The notes beneath the pieces were generated by a model. That model was not told the origin of the DNA and did not search any database. It saw nothing but the letters and a program-made list of their open reading frames with translations. Positions 23,901-35,700 of a stretch of DNA of 64,000 nt are shown piece by piece. The DNA is from Voacanga thouarsii (Eukaryota > Streptophyta > Magnoliopsida > Gentianales > Apocynaceae), in contig JANUWF010001281.1 of NCBI GenBank assembly GCA_026120185.1, positions 3,390,501 to 3,454,500 of the forward strand, given 5' to 3'. Position numbers and translations under genes: made by a program. The first letter of the stretch is position 1; every line of letters begins with the position of its first letter.

Positions 23901-25310
23901 GATCATTAATTTGATATGCCTATCTTTGTAAATGCATTAGGTTTTGGATATTTTTCTAAATATTATGCTAGATTATGTGTTAAAATATATCCAATTACCT
24001 TCAAATTTCATCATAACACTTTTCTTTATAATTTTAACAAATCTAACGGTTGAATCGTTAATTTGATACACCTATCTTTATAAATACATTAGGTTTTGGA
24101 TGTTTTCTATATATTATACTAGATTATGTGCCAAAATATATCCGATTACCTTCAAAATTTATCATAACATTTTTCTTAGAAATTTTGATAAATCTAATGG
24201 TTGGATTGTTAATTTGATATGTTTATCTTTGTAAATGCGTTAGGTTTTGCATTTTTTTTTAGTTTTTATGCTAATTTATGTGCCAAAATATATCCGATTT
24301 AAAATTTATCATAACACTTCTATTCACAGTTTTAACAAATCTAACGGTTGGACTATTTTTATTTGATATGCCTATATTTGTAAATACGTTAGGTTTTAAA
24401 TTTTTTTAGATATTATGCTAGATTATGTGCCAAAATATATTCGATTACTTTTAAAATTTTGTCATAGCACTTTTCCTAATAATTTTAACAAATCGAACAG
24501 TTGGATCGTTAATTTGATAAGTCTATCTTTGTAAATGCGTTAGATGTTTTTTTATTTTTTTTCTAAATATTATACTATATTATGTGCCAAAATATATCCG
24601 ATTAACTTCAAATTTTTTCATAACAATTTTTTTAATAATTTAACAAATCTAATGATTAGATCATTAATTTGATACATCTATCTTTCTAAATGCATTAAGT
24701 TTTGGATACGTTTTAGATATTATACTAGATTATATGCCAAAATGTATCCGCTTACTTTCAAAATCTATCATAACATTTTTCTTAGCAATTTTAATGAATC
24801 TAACAGTTGGATCATTAATTTTATATGTCTATCTTTGTAAATGCATTTGGTTTTTTTTATATTTTTTTAAGATATTATACTAGATTATGTGCCAAAATAT
24901 ATTCAATTACCTTCAAATTTTGTCATAACACTTTTCTTAACAATTTTAACGAATCTAATGGTTGGATCGTTAGTTTGATATGACTATCTTTGTAAATGCG
25001 TTAGGTTTTGGATATTTTTTAGATATTATTCTATATTATGTGCCAAAATATAGCCGATTACCTTCAAATTTTATCATAATACTTTTCCTAAAAATTTTAA
25101 CAAATCTAATGATTGGATCATTAATTTAATATTCTTATCTTTGTAAATACATTAGGTTTTGGATATTTTTCTAAAAATTATGCTAGATTATGTACCAAAA
25201 TATATTCGATTGCCTTCAAATTTTGTCATAACATTTTTTTTTAGAAATTTTAATAAATCTGACGGTTGTATCCTTAATTTGATAGGCCTATCTTTGTAAA
25301 AATAGTTGAC
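20905..25310. repeat. Tandem array of a ~152-bp AT-rich unit (about 29 copies)
   Basis: Each unit runs through TTTTGGATATTTTT, ATTATGCTAGATTATGTGCC, AAAATATATCCGATTACC, TTCAAATTTTGTCATAACAC, AATTTTAACAAATCTAA, GGTTGGATCGTTAATTTGAT and CTATCTTTGTAAATGCGTTA, then repeats. Spacing of successive units is about 150-156 bp. Units differ at perhaps 10-20% of positions with small indels, so the array is old. The same unit, with changed wording, forms the array inside the CACTA element at about 39990-42795. No ORF runs through it. Confidence 0.9.
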
Positions 25311-25633
25311 GTATGTCTAAACTTTACTTTTTAAAAAATAAATAAAATATAAAAAGAGGTAATTTTAAAAAAATTATAGAGGTCCTCCATTCTGTTGAAA
25401 TTTGTTGCTTTATTGGCCCTTTTGGGTCGAGGCACTTTACAATTGCTGAATTGGCGAGGTTGGGAGCTTCAAAATAGAGCTAATTACAGCTACTCAAGCT
25501 AGATCCGCTTGTTGCGGAGGGATCGGAACTGAATTTCAACATCAGTTCGGAGAAGAACTGCACAACCTAATGTCGGTGCCGCTGGACTGGCAGCTCATCC
25601 CCTGTACTCCTTGAACTTCCGCCGAATCAAGCC
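25311..25633 (+). other. Upstream region of the candidate gene
   Basis: Base composition changes here from about 25% to about 45-50% GC. The stretch 25430-25633 lacks repeats seen elsewhere and could be promoter and 5' leader of the next feature. No clear TATA box was found. Confidence 0.3.
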
Positions 25634-26584
25634 ATGGAGCTTCTAGTTCACTCGTTGGAAAGAGCAGCCACCATTGCCGCTGCAAATCATTCCATAACAC
25701 TTTCTGGTGTACCCTTCACTTCTTGTCTACCTCCACAGCCGATTTTCCCATCTGACATCGCTCTCCTCAACCGAGCCTCCAAAAATTCAGAAGAAAATTT
25801 GAGGGAAACTTCGGAAACTGTAAAACAAGGGCTGGGGGACTCTAATTCAAACCTGAATTCAAGCTCATCTCCTGCTATTTCCAATCCTACCGTCGATCAG
25901 AATCCAAAATCGACGAAGTGAAAGGAAAGGGAGAAGAAAGTAGTTTCAGAAAATTAGGGCTTCCTTCTTCAGCACTTATCAATGTAATTAGTGGTTAATT
26001 GCTTTATTCCTGTGAAAATTAGAGCAAAGAATATGTATAAAAAAAAAAGAAAAAAAAAGCTTATGACTTCACAAGAGCTGCTCTTAGGACTTGATTTCTT
26101 GCTTTCTGTGTTTCAGCTTGTCAAAGTCGAACCATGAGCCTTGCAGATACCATGACAGTAATGGCACAAAGGTGAAAATTTTGCTCTTCCTATACAATTG
26201 TGTTGATTCTGCATTTTGCTAGCCTCATGTGGCTTTGAGTAGTTTAGTTTGAGGGTTAATGATCTCAGAATGCAATGCTACTTATTTCTTTGCATTTTTC
26301 TATATAAGTATTACAATAGCTTGTTCGGTTTTCAACTTATATATTAGCACATCTGCCCTAAAAAAAATTTAACTCCAATATCAAATTGTCGTGTCATCAT
26401 CCTGTAGGTTTCTATTTACTTGAATGCTATTTAGGGTGCCTATTTTTTGCTAACACGGATGGATAGTTTTATTATGGAAGTTGATTTTGATTGAATATTG
26501 CAGACTGCTAGAGACAATCTTCTAGTACTCCCTATGAAGGAAAATTATGATATGCAGAGGAAGGTGTACAAATTCCTAGAATAG
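25634..26584 (+). CDS. Candidate three-exon small gene, function unknown
   Basis: Exon 1, 25634-25917, begins MELLVHSLERAATIAAANHS; an unspliced reading would stop at 25921. A donor A|GTGAAAG (25918) and acceptor CTGTGTTTCAG (26116) join in frame to exon 2, 26117-26171, read LSKSNHEPCRYHDSNGTK. Donor AAG|GTGAAA (26172) and acceptor TATTGCAG (26503) join in frame to exon 3, 26504-26584, ending MQRKVYKFLE-stop. A GTGTAC donor at 26563 could extend the gene further, for example to the acceptor before 26657. The model keeps one frame across two introns and the exons are richer in GC. The family is not recognised: residues 1-20 could form a helix, 45-100 are Ser/Asn-rich, and no membrane segment is seen. 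It could also be a gene fragment carried by a transposon. Confidence 0.4.
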
Positions 26585-29500
26585 GGATTTTGAGGAACCA
26601 AGAAAGAGAAAGGATGACGTTTGCTAACTGCTTGTGGGTCTTGTATATTTGTTCAGTTGGATAGAACTATTTTTCTGGCTGGGTCTTGCTAGGGGTATGC
26701 TTACTTCCTTACATATGAAGAGATTCTAGAGGCTTTACGTCTATGCATGGAGATATAAAATTAAAGGCCGAAGCTCTTTAAAGCCTTATCCCAAGAGGCT
26801 CAACCTAAATTGAAGTTCATACAAGACTTACCTAGGTACGTAGTCTATAGTGGTTCTTCCATTACAGAACCTAGTAGAAGGCCCCTGAGGGTAATCTACA
26901 CCATAATGCATAATGCACATAATTTGCTTTTCCCAGATAGTTATGGTAATTGTTGTTTCCAGGGTCAGTTAATGAATCACCAATGCATACATTGCCGTGA
27001 ATCGTGGTTTGCGATCACTTTGAAGAGATAGAAATAAAAGACATGCTCGTTAGTAAACATAACGCGTTAACTGAGCATGGATCATCCATAGTTATGACTG
27101 TTTACAGCTTATTTTCCTGTTCAAAATATGAAATGTACAACATGAAAGAGATGGTAAATTCCTTTCATTTATAGCACATGAAAACAATGAAAAAAGCCCT
27201 AAAATTCTTGCTTTAGACCAGCTTTTTGCCCTTGTTTTCTTCTAGGTTTTTGGTGGAGTTTTTTAGTTGCAGCTTGTTTGTGATCATGGAGTCATGGTCA
27301 TTGTGGCCGTGGCATGCTACCATTACATGTTGCCTTAGTGTGTATTGCTCAAATATCAGGTGATATGCATTTTTTTAATAAATAAAGTATTGAAAAAAAT
27401 CTGAAAATCTTTACAAAATGCACAAAAATAAAATTGATACAAGGGTCTTACTATATAAGTTAAACAAAAAGATTAATACAACAATTGCTATCTTAACCTA
27501 ACAAGGTTACACGGCTAGAAACAACAATATAAAGATAGTATAATTAATGTTCATATATTGTATCTATATTTTACTATAATTTATCAAAGACAAAATTGTT
27601 AAGACAGTTGACAAAATTCCTTTACAATGCTAAAGAATCTATGTAGAAGAATGCAAAGGAATAAGTAGCATTGCTTTCTGCGATCATTATACAAATCAAA
27701 TAGTGTACAAGCCTTTGTTCCTATTTGCCATCATAGGTAGAGAAGTTAGAAGAAAGATGAAATGATCTATTAACATAAGTTTGTGACCAATTTATGTTTA
27801 GCCTTTCATGTTTGAAGTTTTTCTTGGTAGCCTTTAAACCTACAAAATGGTCAAATTTATTTTTTTGTATTTTTTAATTCAGTCTAGCTAGATTAGTTGT
27901 AGTTTTTCAGAATAGTACTTTATGATGGTTTGCTCTTTTGTTGAAAAGGTAAAGAGAGTCACTCACTTCAATCTCATATGGTTACAAAAGGAGTTCTAAA
28001 GAGAGTCACCCACTTTAATCTCTTATGATTAGTAAAGGTGTACGGAGTGTAGAACTTTTATGTCTTTTCTTGAATAAGAACAATATTTTCAGTTAAACTA
28101 ATGTATTGAATATGCTTGACTGTGCAAATGTTGAGTAGTGATGCTGAAAATGTTTAGTAAGATTTTCATCTTTGGAACTTTGAGATGCTGAAAATGCGGA
28201 ATACCAAATGATGAGTAGTGATGTGCTGGGGTGCTTTTTTTTCACATTCTTAATGGAATAGTCTCTGAAACATTGAGTAGTGATGTGTTAGGGTGCTTTT
28301 ATTAGAATTAGTCAGTCTCTAAATTTTTATGGTATTGTGAAAAGGATACAAATGGTGTTTGGCACAGAATGCTGTATCCATTAGATGTTTCGGGTGCAAA
28401 CTTAGCTATATTACATGAAATTAACTGTGGTTTAGATGTTGATGCACTTGTGTAATTTTATGCTAAGACATGGTATGATTCTGCAGTTTTGTATTACAAT
28501 TTTATCTTCTACCATTATTTTGTCTTCTACAGTTTAGATGTTAATGCGAGCTTAGCTATATTACAATTGTTGTTGTTCCTTGTTCATTTTGATTAATTTC
28601 TGGAATTTTTTTCAATGAACTTAAAATCTCTCTTCCTTTTACAAAAGTGATAATAATTTCATTATTATAGAGCTCAAAACTTGTTAAACTTCTCTTGCAC
28701 GTTAACTTAATAAAGCTTATTGCTTATAGCTACACAGTACTTTTTGACTTGTTTTGGGTGTTTAAAAGAAAATGACCTTCTGAGTGGTTTAGGTATATTC
28801 TTGCCTCACTTGAAAGTTGGATTTCATGTACGTAATCTAGTTTCATGAGAAACAATTTCTTGTGGATTATGTAGCCAAGAACACTTGTTTGAATATGTCT
28901 GTTGAAATGTGATGGCATGTCTGTGCATCTTTTGTCTTCCACTGACAATCAACAAGATTTATATACTTTGCATGAGTAAAATGAGATTAGTGAAGTAGGC
29001 ATACAATTTTTTATTGCATTTGATTACTGTTTGGTCTTCAATTCCAATTGAAGTTGGAATTTTAGGTTCTCATTCTTCCATGTTCTAGTCTCACTTCAGG
29101 CTATCTTGCTTCTCTTTGTATGTGCTTGCTTAGAAACAACTGATCATATTCTATAGTTTCTTTTGAATGGTTTAGTAGTGAGTTTAATTTATAATGGATG
29201 AAAAATAGATTTTTATGATCTTTATTAAGAAGTAATCTTGTCCTTTTTTCCTTAATGACAGGAGGAATGAGGATCAAGGTGATTGAAGGTTCATTTAACT
29301 ATGGCATTATTTTTTGTCCTTAATGAATTTTTATGACTATTGATGGATGTCATGGTTAGAATTGTGGTTTTGTTTTGGACTATTTTGAAATAATATCAAG
29401 GACTATATTCATATTAATTATCAAACTTCATTTAGTTTTTTTTTTTTTTGTGTATGTTAAGTTATTATTAATGGAAGATGAAATTTTGAATGTTTAATCA

Positions 29501-29661
29501 ATGGATGATAGTTGATTGTTAATATTGGAGGTTTTCATGGTTCTATATGTATAGTAGATTATGATATTGTTAAAGTAGAGGGAACAATAGTTTAATATTT
29601 TCATTACAGTTTATCATTTTATGATTGATAATTTCAAATAAGGTTATTAGGATAAATGCAA
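26585..29661. other. AT-rich low-copy region without a clear gene
   Basis: No transposon protein or terminal repeat was recognised. An open stretch at 26810-27031 has mixed composition but no family match. Local duplications are visible: AAAGAGAGTCAC twice (about 27950-28010), GAGTAGTGATG three times (28130-28290), and AGCTTAGCTATATTAC-like copies at 28400 and 28550. It may be intron, untranslated or intergenic sequence of the upstream candidate gene. Confidence 0.4.
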
Positions 29662-29664
29662 TAT

Positions 29665-30212
29665 CACTACATTTGTAGTGAAAAAGAATAATAAATAACA
29701 ATGTAAAAAAGTTGTCAAAAAATTGTGACAAATGAATTTTTCTGATATTAAGAATTTCGTGGCAAAAGGTTTTAATTATAATAGCAAGGAAATCATAGAA
29801 AATGGGCATTTCCTACCGCTATTTCAATTTGGAAAAGAGCCGTGACAAAAAGTATTATTTTCAACAAAAACTTAATTATAACAAATAATATTCGCCATAG
29901 TTGTGAAAATGTTGGAAAAAAGTGTGACAAAAAATTAAAATTTATGCCCACAGTTCATAACCGACGGGAAAAATTGTAACAAAAAGTTCATGAACAAATA
30001 CCACACTTTATTTATAACGTTCCAAAACTGTGGTAAATCCATGATAAAAAGTATTTCCCGTGGTTACACAACGGTGGCAAACTTTTTGCAATGGCCATAA
30101 CGCTCATGCCTTGAAAACTGTGTCTTTCTATGGCAAAAACTTATTTGCCACAATTTTGGCCAATTTCGCCACACTTTCTTTGACGTTGCGACAAGTCACT
30201 TTTTTTGTAGTG
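29665..30212. mobile_element. 548-bp non-autonomous CACTA element (MITE)
   Basis: Ends are CACTACATTTGTAGTG at 29665 and ...TTTTTTTGTAGTG at 30212. TAT flanks both sides (29662-29664 and 30213-30215), the 3-bp duplication expected of CACTA (En/Spm) transposons. The interior is made of short variants of GTGACAAA, GTGGCAAA and TTTGCCAC in both orientations, the subterminal transposase-binding style of this superfamily. No coding capacity. Confidence 0.8.
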
Positions 30213-30278
30213 TATAGCTTATTTATATTTTATGATCTTCTAGCTAGACCTAACTTTGAGTTTAAGTAAATATTGATT

Positions 30279-30452
30279 AGGGTAAAAAAATGAGTGATTG
30301 AACAAGGTAATGTAAAAGTTGAAAATCATTCATTTTATCTCTATTAGGCATTTACATTACCTTACCCTAAAAGAAAATAAGAATCCAATAAGAGTAATGT
30401 AAAAATTGAAAAATCTTTATTATCCATCTATTTTAGGCATTTACATTACCCT
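30279..30452. mobile_element. Small foldback/MITE-like repeat
   Basis: AGGGTAA at 30279 and TTACCCT at 30452 bracket two successive ~57-bp units. Each runs from TAATGTAAA to TTTACATTA, so each unit can fold back and the two units are direct repeats. No target duplication could be fixed, so the class is open. Confidence 0.4.
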
Positions 30453-31256
30453 GTGAAAGTGAGTTTTTGGACCAGTCTTCTGTTTACCACCTATGATTGT
30501 AGTAATTTTGGAAGTCAGAGAATTTAAATTAGCTTACTATTGTAACACCTCACCTACCTACGTAACCCAAAATGGGTTAGGGATGTCACCCTAACCTTTG
30601 GACAAAAGGTCTTTATAACAAAAGAGTAATAGAAATTCAAATCTTGAAGAAAGTCTAAGCAAAAATTATTATAAGGCCTCATTACTTATACAAAAAGAAC
30701 TCAAATAAAATATAGTCACATGGAAATTCCATAACAAAACTTTAGCTACTGGCCTTCCAGCCTGAACAATTTCAAAAATAGTGTGAGTTTGGTTCTCTCA
30801 GTGAGCCTCGTGTGTGAGTTGGGCTAAAAAAATCAAATTCGTTTCATGATGCGTGCACTGTAGACATATCAAAATTTATGATGCCTCCTTTACAAATTTA
30901 ATTCTCACTTCTTCAAGGTGGCTAGTGAGAAATCATGAAGTAAAATGCTCTTAAAATATTTTGTTTGGAATAATATCTATAATAAAAAGAGTATTGAGCT
31001 TCAGTAAAATTCCAAGGTTCCCTTGGAACCATTCCTACAAAAAAGTTCAAAAGATTCACCATTAAATTTTAAAACCATTGCATGAGATTGTGGAGCAATA
31101 AAAATAACCAAGTTTATGTGGTAAGACACAAAGGTGGTTCTCACACTAGATGCACATGACCCCCTGTCACGTGGTGATAGGGCACAAAGGTGACTTTCAC
31201 TTCCATGAAGCACTTGACCCCCAACACCTGGTATGTATGTGTACATCCTACCGAGT

Positions 31257-31368
31257 GAGATTCTCTCTCTCACTCAACCCAATCCGGTTGTCCCATATGT
31301 TCGATCTAGTAGAACCGACGGCTGAAAATGGGACAACCGGATTGGGGTTGAGTGAGAGAGAGAATCTC
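31257..31368. repeat. Near-perfect 39-bp inverted repeat (foldback) in the solo LTR
   Basis: The arm 31257-31295 (GAGATTCTCTCTCTCACTCA...) and the arm 31329-31368 are complementary over 39 of 40 positions, with one indel. They flank a 33-bp spacer. This is much better preserved than the LTR around it, suggesting a recent inverted duplication. Confidence 0.9.
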
Positions 31369-32599
31369 TGATTGGGTGGGACAACCAGATTGGGTGGCCA
31401 CCTGGATTAGCTCTACCTTCTATATTGATGGCCAGATCGAAAAGAATTAACCTCCTGGAGGTGGCCACCTACTGAGATATATTCTCAGACCAATGAAAGG
31501 CTAGTATAGAGATCTTGCCCCATTGAGTACATAACGTTATCCATTTTTCACAATTCGCAAGGCTTATATAGCGGATCTTACAAAATTAGTTCAATACAAT
31601 TCCAAACAATATTTTCCAATTCACCCAAAAGATTTTAGAAGGCATGGTTTCAAAATCAATATTTTAATCCAAGTGTTCAAAATTGAAGGAGCTACATGTT
31701 CAAATGAGTCATGCTATGATTTTCGAAAAAAATATATGCATGAATATGAATTCATAATTTGAGTGTTCAGAATAAATTTCAGAGTTTATTGTTTGGCTCC
31801 TAAGTCAAGCTTAACAAATTTAGAAAGCCTCCGAATTTAGAAAGTTTCCAAATATAGAAGTTCCTAACATTAGAAAGCTTCTGAATATAGGAAGTTTCCA
31901 AATGTAGAAGTTTTCTGAAGATTAGCTTACGAACAAATTATTTCATGTTTATAAGAAAAACCCACAAATATTTCTTGCTAACATAATAAAATAAAATTGA
32001 TTTCGTAAATGCAAGGGAACTTACCTTATTTTCAAACTTAGGATATAGACTCTAACAAGTTGGTCCTTGCCCTTATCAATTTCCCAAATCTAGGAAAAAA
32101 GTTCACATAAATTAATCTCAAACACTCCCCAGTTGAAGTCAAGTAATACACTCAACTTAAATTCACACAAAGTGCTTTAAGCATTGTCACTCCAATTTAA
32201 TTACATATTCCCAGGGGCAGCAAATTTGATCCAATATTCATTCAATCCTAGAGACTCTAGATATCCCTAAATACACACATGATTCACCCATGATTCACTA
32301 CAAGAAAAACATCAAATTAGCGATGGATTTTTGCACTAATTTGCGACGGAACAGCAACAGAATAAAAAATTTTGAAAATAATTTATTTTTTTAAATTTCC
32401 GTTGCTAATCCGTCGGTAATTGCAACGGATTAGCGATGGACATCGTCTTAAATCAGAGACGGATTTGTGACGGTTTTTTTTTAATTATTCATTAGCACTA
32501 ATTAAATTGAAAGTCGTTGTCAATCCGTCACTAATTTGTGATAGCCTTTTTTCATATTTAATTAATGCTAAAAAATTAAAGTGTCATCGCAAATCTATT

Positions 32600-34000
32600 G
32601 CAATTAGAGAGGGATTTGCGACGGCCTTCAGAAATTTAAAATTAAATTTATTTTTTAAAAATTAAAAAAATTAAGCCCTCGTAAATCCGTCACAAATTTG
32701 CGAGGTATTTGCGATGACCATTCAAAATTTAAAAATAAATTAATTTTTTTAAAATTAAAAAATAAGTTATTTTTTTTAAAATTGAAAAAAAAATAAGCCC
32801 TCGTAAATCCATTGCAAATTTGCAAGGGATTTGCAACGACTATCCAAAATTTAAAAATAAATTAAATTTTTTAAAATTTAAAAAAATAAGTCCTAGCAAA
32901 TCCGTTACATATTTGTCAGGGATTTGCAATGGCCATCCAAAATTTAAAAATAAATTAATTTTTTTAAATGAAAAAAATTAAACCCTCGTAAATCCGTCAC
33001 AAAATTTGCAGGAGGAATAAGCCTTCTCAAATTCGTCGCAAATTTGCAAGGGATTTGCAACGGCAAACTAAAATTTAAAAATAAATTATTTTTTTAAATT
33101 GAAAAAAATAAGCCCTCGCAAATTCGTCGCAAATTTGAGAAGGATTTGCAACAGACATCCAAAATTTAAAAACAAATTATTTTTTTAAAATGAAAAAAAT
33201 TAAGCCCTCGCAAATCTGTCGCAAAATTTGCAAGGGAAATAAGCTCTCGCAAATCTATCGCAACTCCATCGCAAATTTGCGAGGGATTTGTGACGGCCAT
33301 TTAAAATTTAAAAATAAATTTTTTTAAAATTGAAAAAAAAAAAAGCACTCACAAATCTGTCGCAAATTTGAGAGGAATTTACGACGGCCATCTAAAATTT
33401 AAAAATAAATTAATTTTTTTAAAATAAAAAATTAAGCCATCGCAAATCCGTCACAAAATTTGCAAGGGAAATAAGCTCTCACAAATCTGTCGCAAATTTG
33501 CGAGGGATTTGCGACGGCCATCCAAAATTTAAAAATAAATTAAAATTTTTTAAAATGAAAAAAAATAAGCCCTCACAAATCCGTCACAAATTTGAGAGGG
33601 ATTTGCAACGGCCATCCAAAATGTAAAAATAAATTAATTTTTTTTTAAATGAAAAAAATTAAGCCCTCACAAATCCCTTGCAAATCCGTCGCAAATTTGC
33701 AAGGGATTTGCGACTGCCATTTACTATTTAAAAATAAATTAATTTTTTTAAAATAAAAAATAAGTCCCTCGCAAATCCGTCGCAATTTTGTGTGGGATTT
33801 GCGATGGCCATCCAAAATTTAAAAATAAATTTATTTTTTTAAATTAAAAAATAAGCCCTTGTAAATCTGTCACAAATTTGCAAGAGATTTGCGACGGTCA
33901 TCCAAAATTTAAAAATAAAAAAATTTTAAAAAATTGAAAAAAATAAACCCTCGCAAATTCGTCGCAAAATTTGCGAAGAATTTGTGACGGCCATCTAAAA
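32600..34000. repeat. ~93-bp tandem units with internal palindrome (CACTA)
   Basis: About 15 degenerate units each contain GCCCTCGCAAATCCGTCGC, AAATTTGCGAGGGATTTGCG, ACGGCCATCCAAAATTTAA and an A/T-rich tail. CCCTCGCAAAT pairs with ATTTGCGAGGG within a unit. Single or partial units recur at 34545-34960. Confidence 0.85.
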
Positions 34001-34004
34001 ATTC

Positions 34005-34255
34005 TCATAATATATATATATATATATATATATGCAAATATTAATATATACATATATATATATACATATATTAATATAGTATTTTTATATACATATAAAT
34101 ATGTTAATATACTTTTTTAATATAAAAATAAATATATATACATACATATATACATATTTATTTATGTTAGTATGTTTGTGCCTATATGTGTGTGTGTGTG
34201 TGTGTTGTAATACTTTTTTAATATATTAATATATATATATATATACATACATATT

Positions 34256-34298
<43 letters not shown>

Positions 34299-34490
34299 TC
34301 ATATATTTACATATTCATACAAATATATATATCTATATATATATATTTAATTGCGACAGATGCATATATGTCATATTCTTACATATATACATACATATAT
34401 ATACTTAATAATATTATATGCATATTATGTATATAAATATTTTAACTTAGTAATGTCTTTTCGCGTATTCTACTATTTCAACACACACAC
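34005..34490. repeat. Complex AT/GT-rich microsatellite
   Basis: Long (AT)n runs with (CATA) and (GT)n interruptions (34185-34204) divide the CACTA element into two halves. It has no coding content. Confidence 0.9.
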
Positions 34491-35034
34491 ACACATAATC
34501 AAATTTTAAAATTTTTTTGTGAATTTTTTAGATTAGTGATGGATTTGCGAGGATCAGGGTTTCGGATCATCCCTCACAAATCCGTCGCAATTAGTGAGGG
34601 ATTTGCAATGGCCATCCAAAATTTAAAAAAAATTATTATTTTTAAATTGAAAAAAGGAGCCCTTGCAAATCCATTGTAAATTTACAAGAGATTTGCGATG
34701 GCCATCTAAAATTAAAAAATAAATTTATTTTTTTTAAATTAAAAAAATAAGGCCTCGCAAATCCGTCGCAATTAGCGAGGGATTTGCGACGGCCATCCAA
34801 AAATGAAAATTAAATTTATGGATTTGCACCGGCTATCCAAAATTTAAAAATAAATTTATTTTTTAAATCTTGAAAAATTAGCCGTCGCAAATCCGTGGCT
34901 AATTAGCAATGGATTTGCGACGGAAAATTATGTCATTGCAGATCCGTCGCAAAGCCCTTACAAATCCGTCGCCAATTCACAAAAAAAAATATATAATTTA
35001 CTATATAATTAATATATAGCACAATAAATTGCAA

Positions 35035-35115
35035 GAACATCAATAACTTAGTGGTGGAACACGTGTTCCCCCACAACAAGGACGTGGGTTCAAGTCCCGG
35101 GTTCGACATAATCTC
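35035..35115 (+). ncRNA. tRNA-like (SINE-type) remnant inside the CACTA element
   Basis: TTAGTGGTGGAACACGTGTT resembles an A-box region, and GGGTTCAAGTCCCGGGTTCGA resembles a B box about 45 bp later. Together they look like an old tRNA-derived promoter. The cloverleaf cannot be closed with confidence and there is no acceptor-stem pairing, so a working tRNA is unlikely. Confidence 0.4.
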
Positions 35116-35214
35116 ATAATATTCTTAGCAGGTCGTGGATCGGGTCCTTGGCGGGCCAGGTTGGGCCGATGGGTGGGCAGGCCAGGTAGCTAATTAGTTA
35201 ATTTTTTAAATAAA

Positions 35215-35700
35215 AATTTTTTATTGTCGCAAATTCTTTTCTAAATTAATTAATTTTTTTAAAATAATTTTTTTGCCGTCGCAAAATCGTTACTAAATTA
35301 TTTAATTTTTGTAAATAAAAAAAATTTGCTGTTGCAAATTTGTTTTTTAAATTAATTGATTTTTCCAAAATTTAAGAATTTTTTGCTGTTGCAAATCTGT
35401 CGCTAAATTAATTAATTTTTTAAATAAAAATTTTTTACTATCGCAAATCCGTTGCTAAATTAATTTATTTTTTGTAATTAAAAAAAATTATCGTCGCAAA
35501 TCTGTTGCTAAATTAATTAATTTTTTTAAAAATAATAATTTTTAGCCGTTGCAAATCCATTGTTAAATTACTTAATTTTTTGTAAATAAAAACTTTTTAT
35601 CGTCGCAAATCCGTTGCTAAATTAATTAATTATTTTTAAAAATAAAAACTTTTTGCCATCACAAATCCATCACTGTATTGATTATAAACTTAATTATAAT
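35215..35700. repeat. ~58-bp tandem units near the right end of the CACTA element
   Basis: About eight units of GTCGCAAATCCGTTGCTAAA followed by an A/T-rich TTAATTAATTTTTT stretch. They share the GCAAATCCGT core with the ~93-bp array on the left side, so both arrays probably grew from the subterminal repeat of this transposon. Confidence 0.8.

Noticed and set aside
20905..25310. Centromeric satellite
   Set aside because: The ~152-bp unit length fits, but the array is short and diverged, and the same unit lies inside a CACTA element. No centromere-specific retrotransposon was seen.
26810..27031. 73-codon ORF (MKFIQDLPRYVV...)
   Set aside because: Composition is not random, but there is no family match, no convincing splice link to the 25634 gene model and no conserved motif. 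Left as part of the unassigned region.
32600..34000. Regularly spaced repeats that could be mistaken for a CRISPR array
   Set aside because: Units are degenerate, spacers are not unique, no cas genes are present, and the array lies inside CACTA ends with an ATT target duplication in plant DNA.
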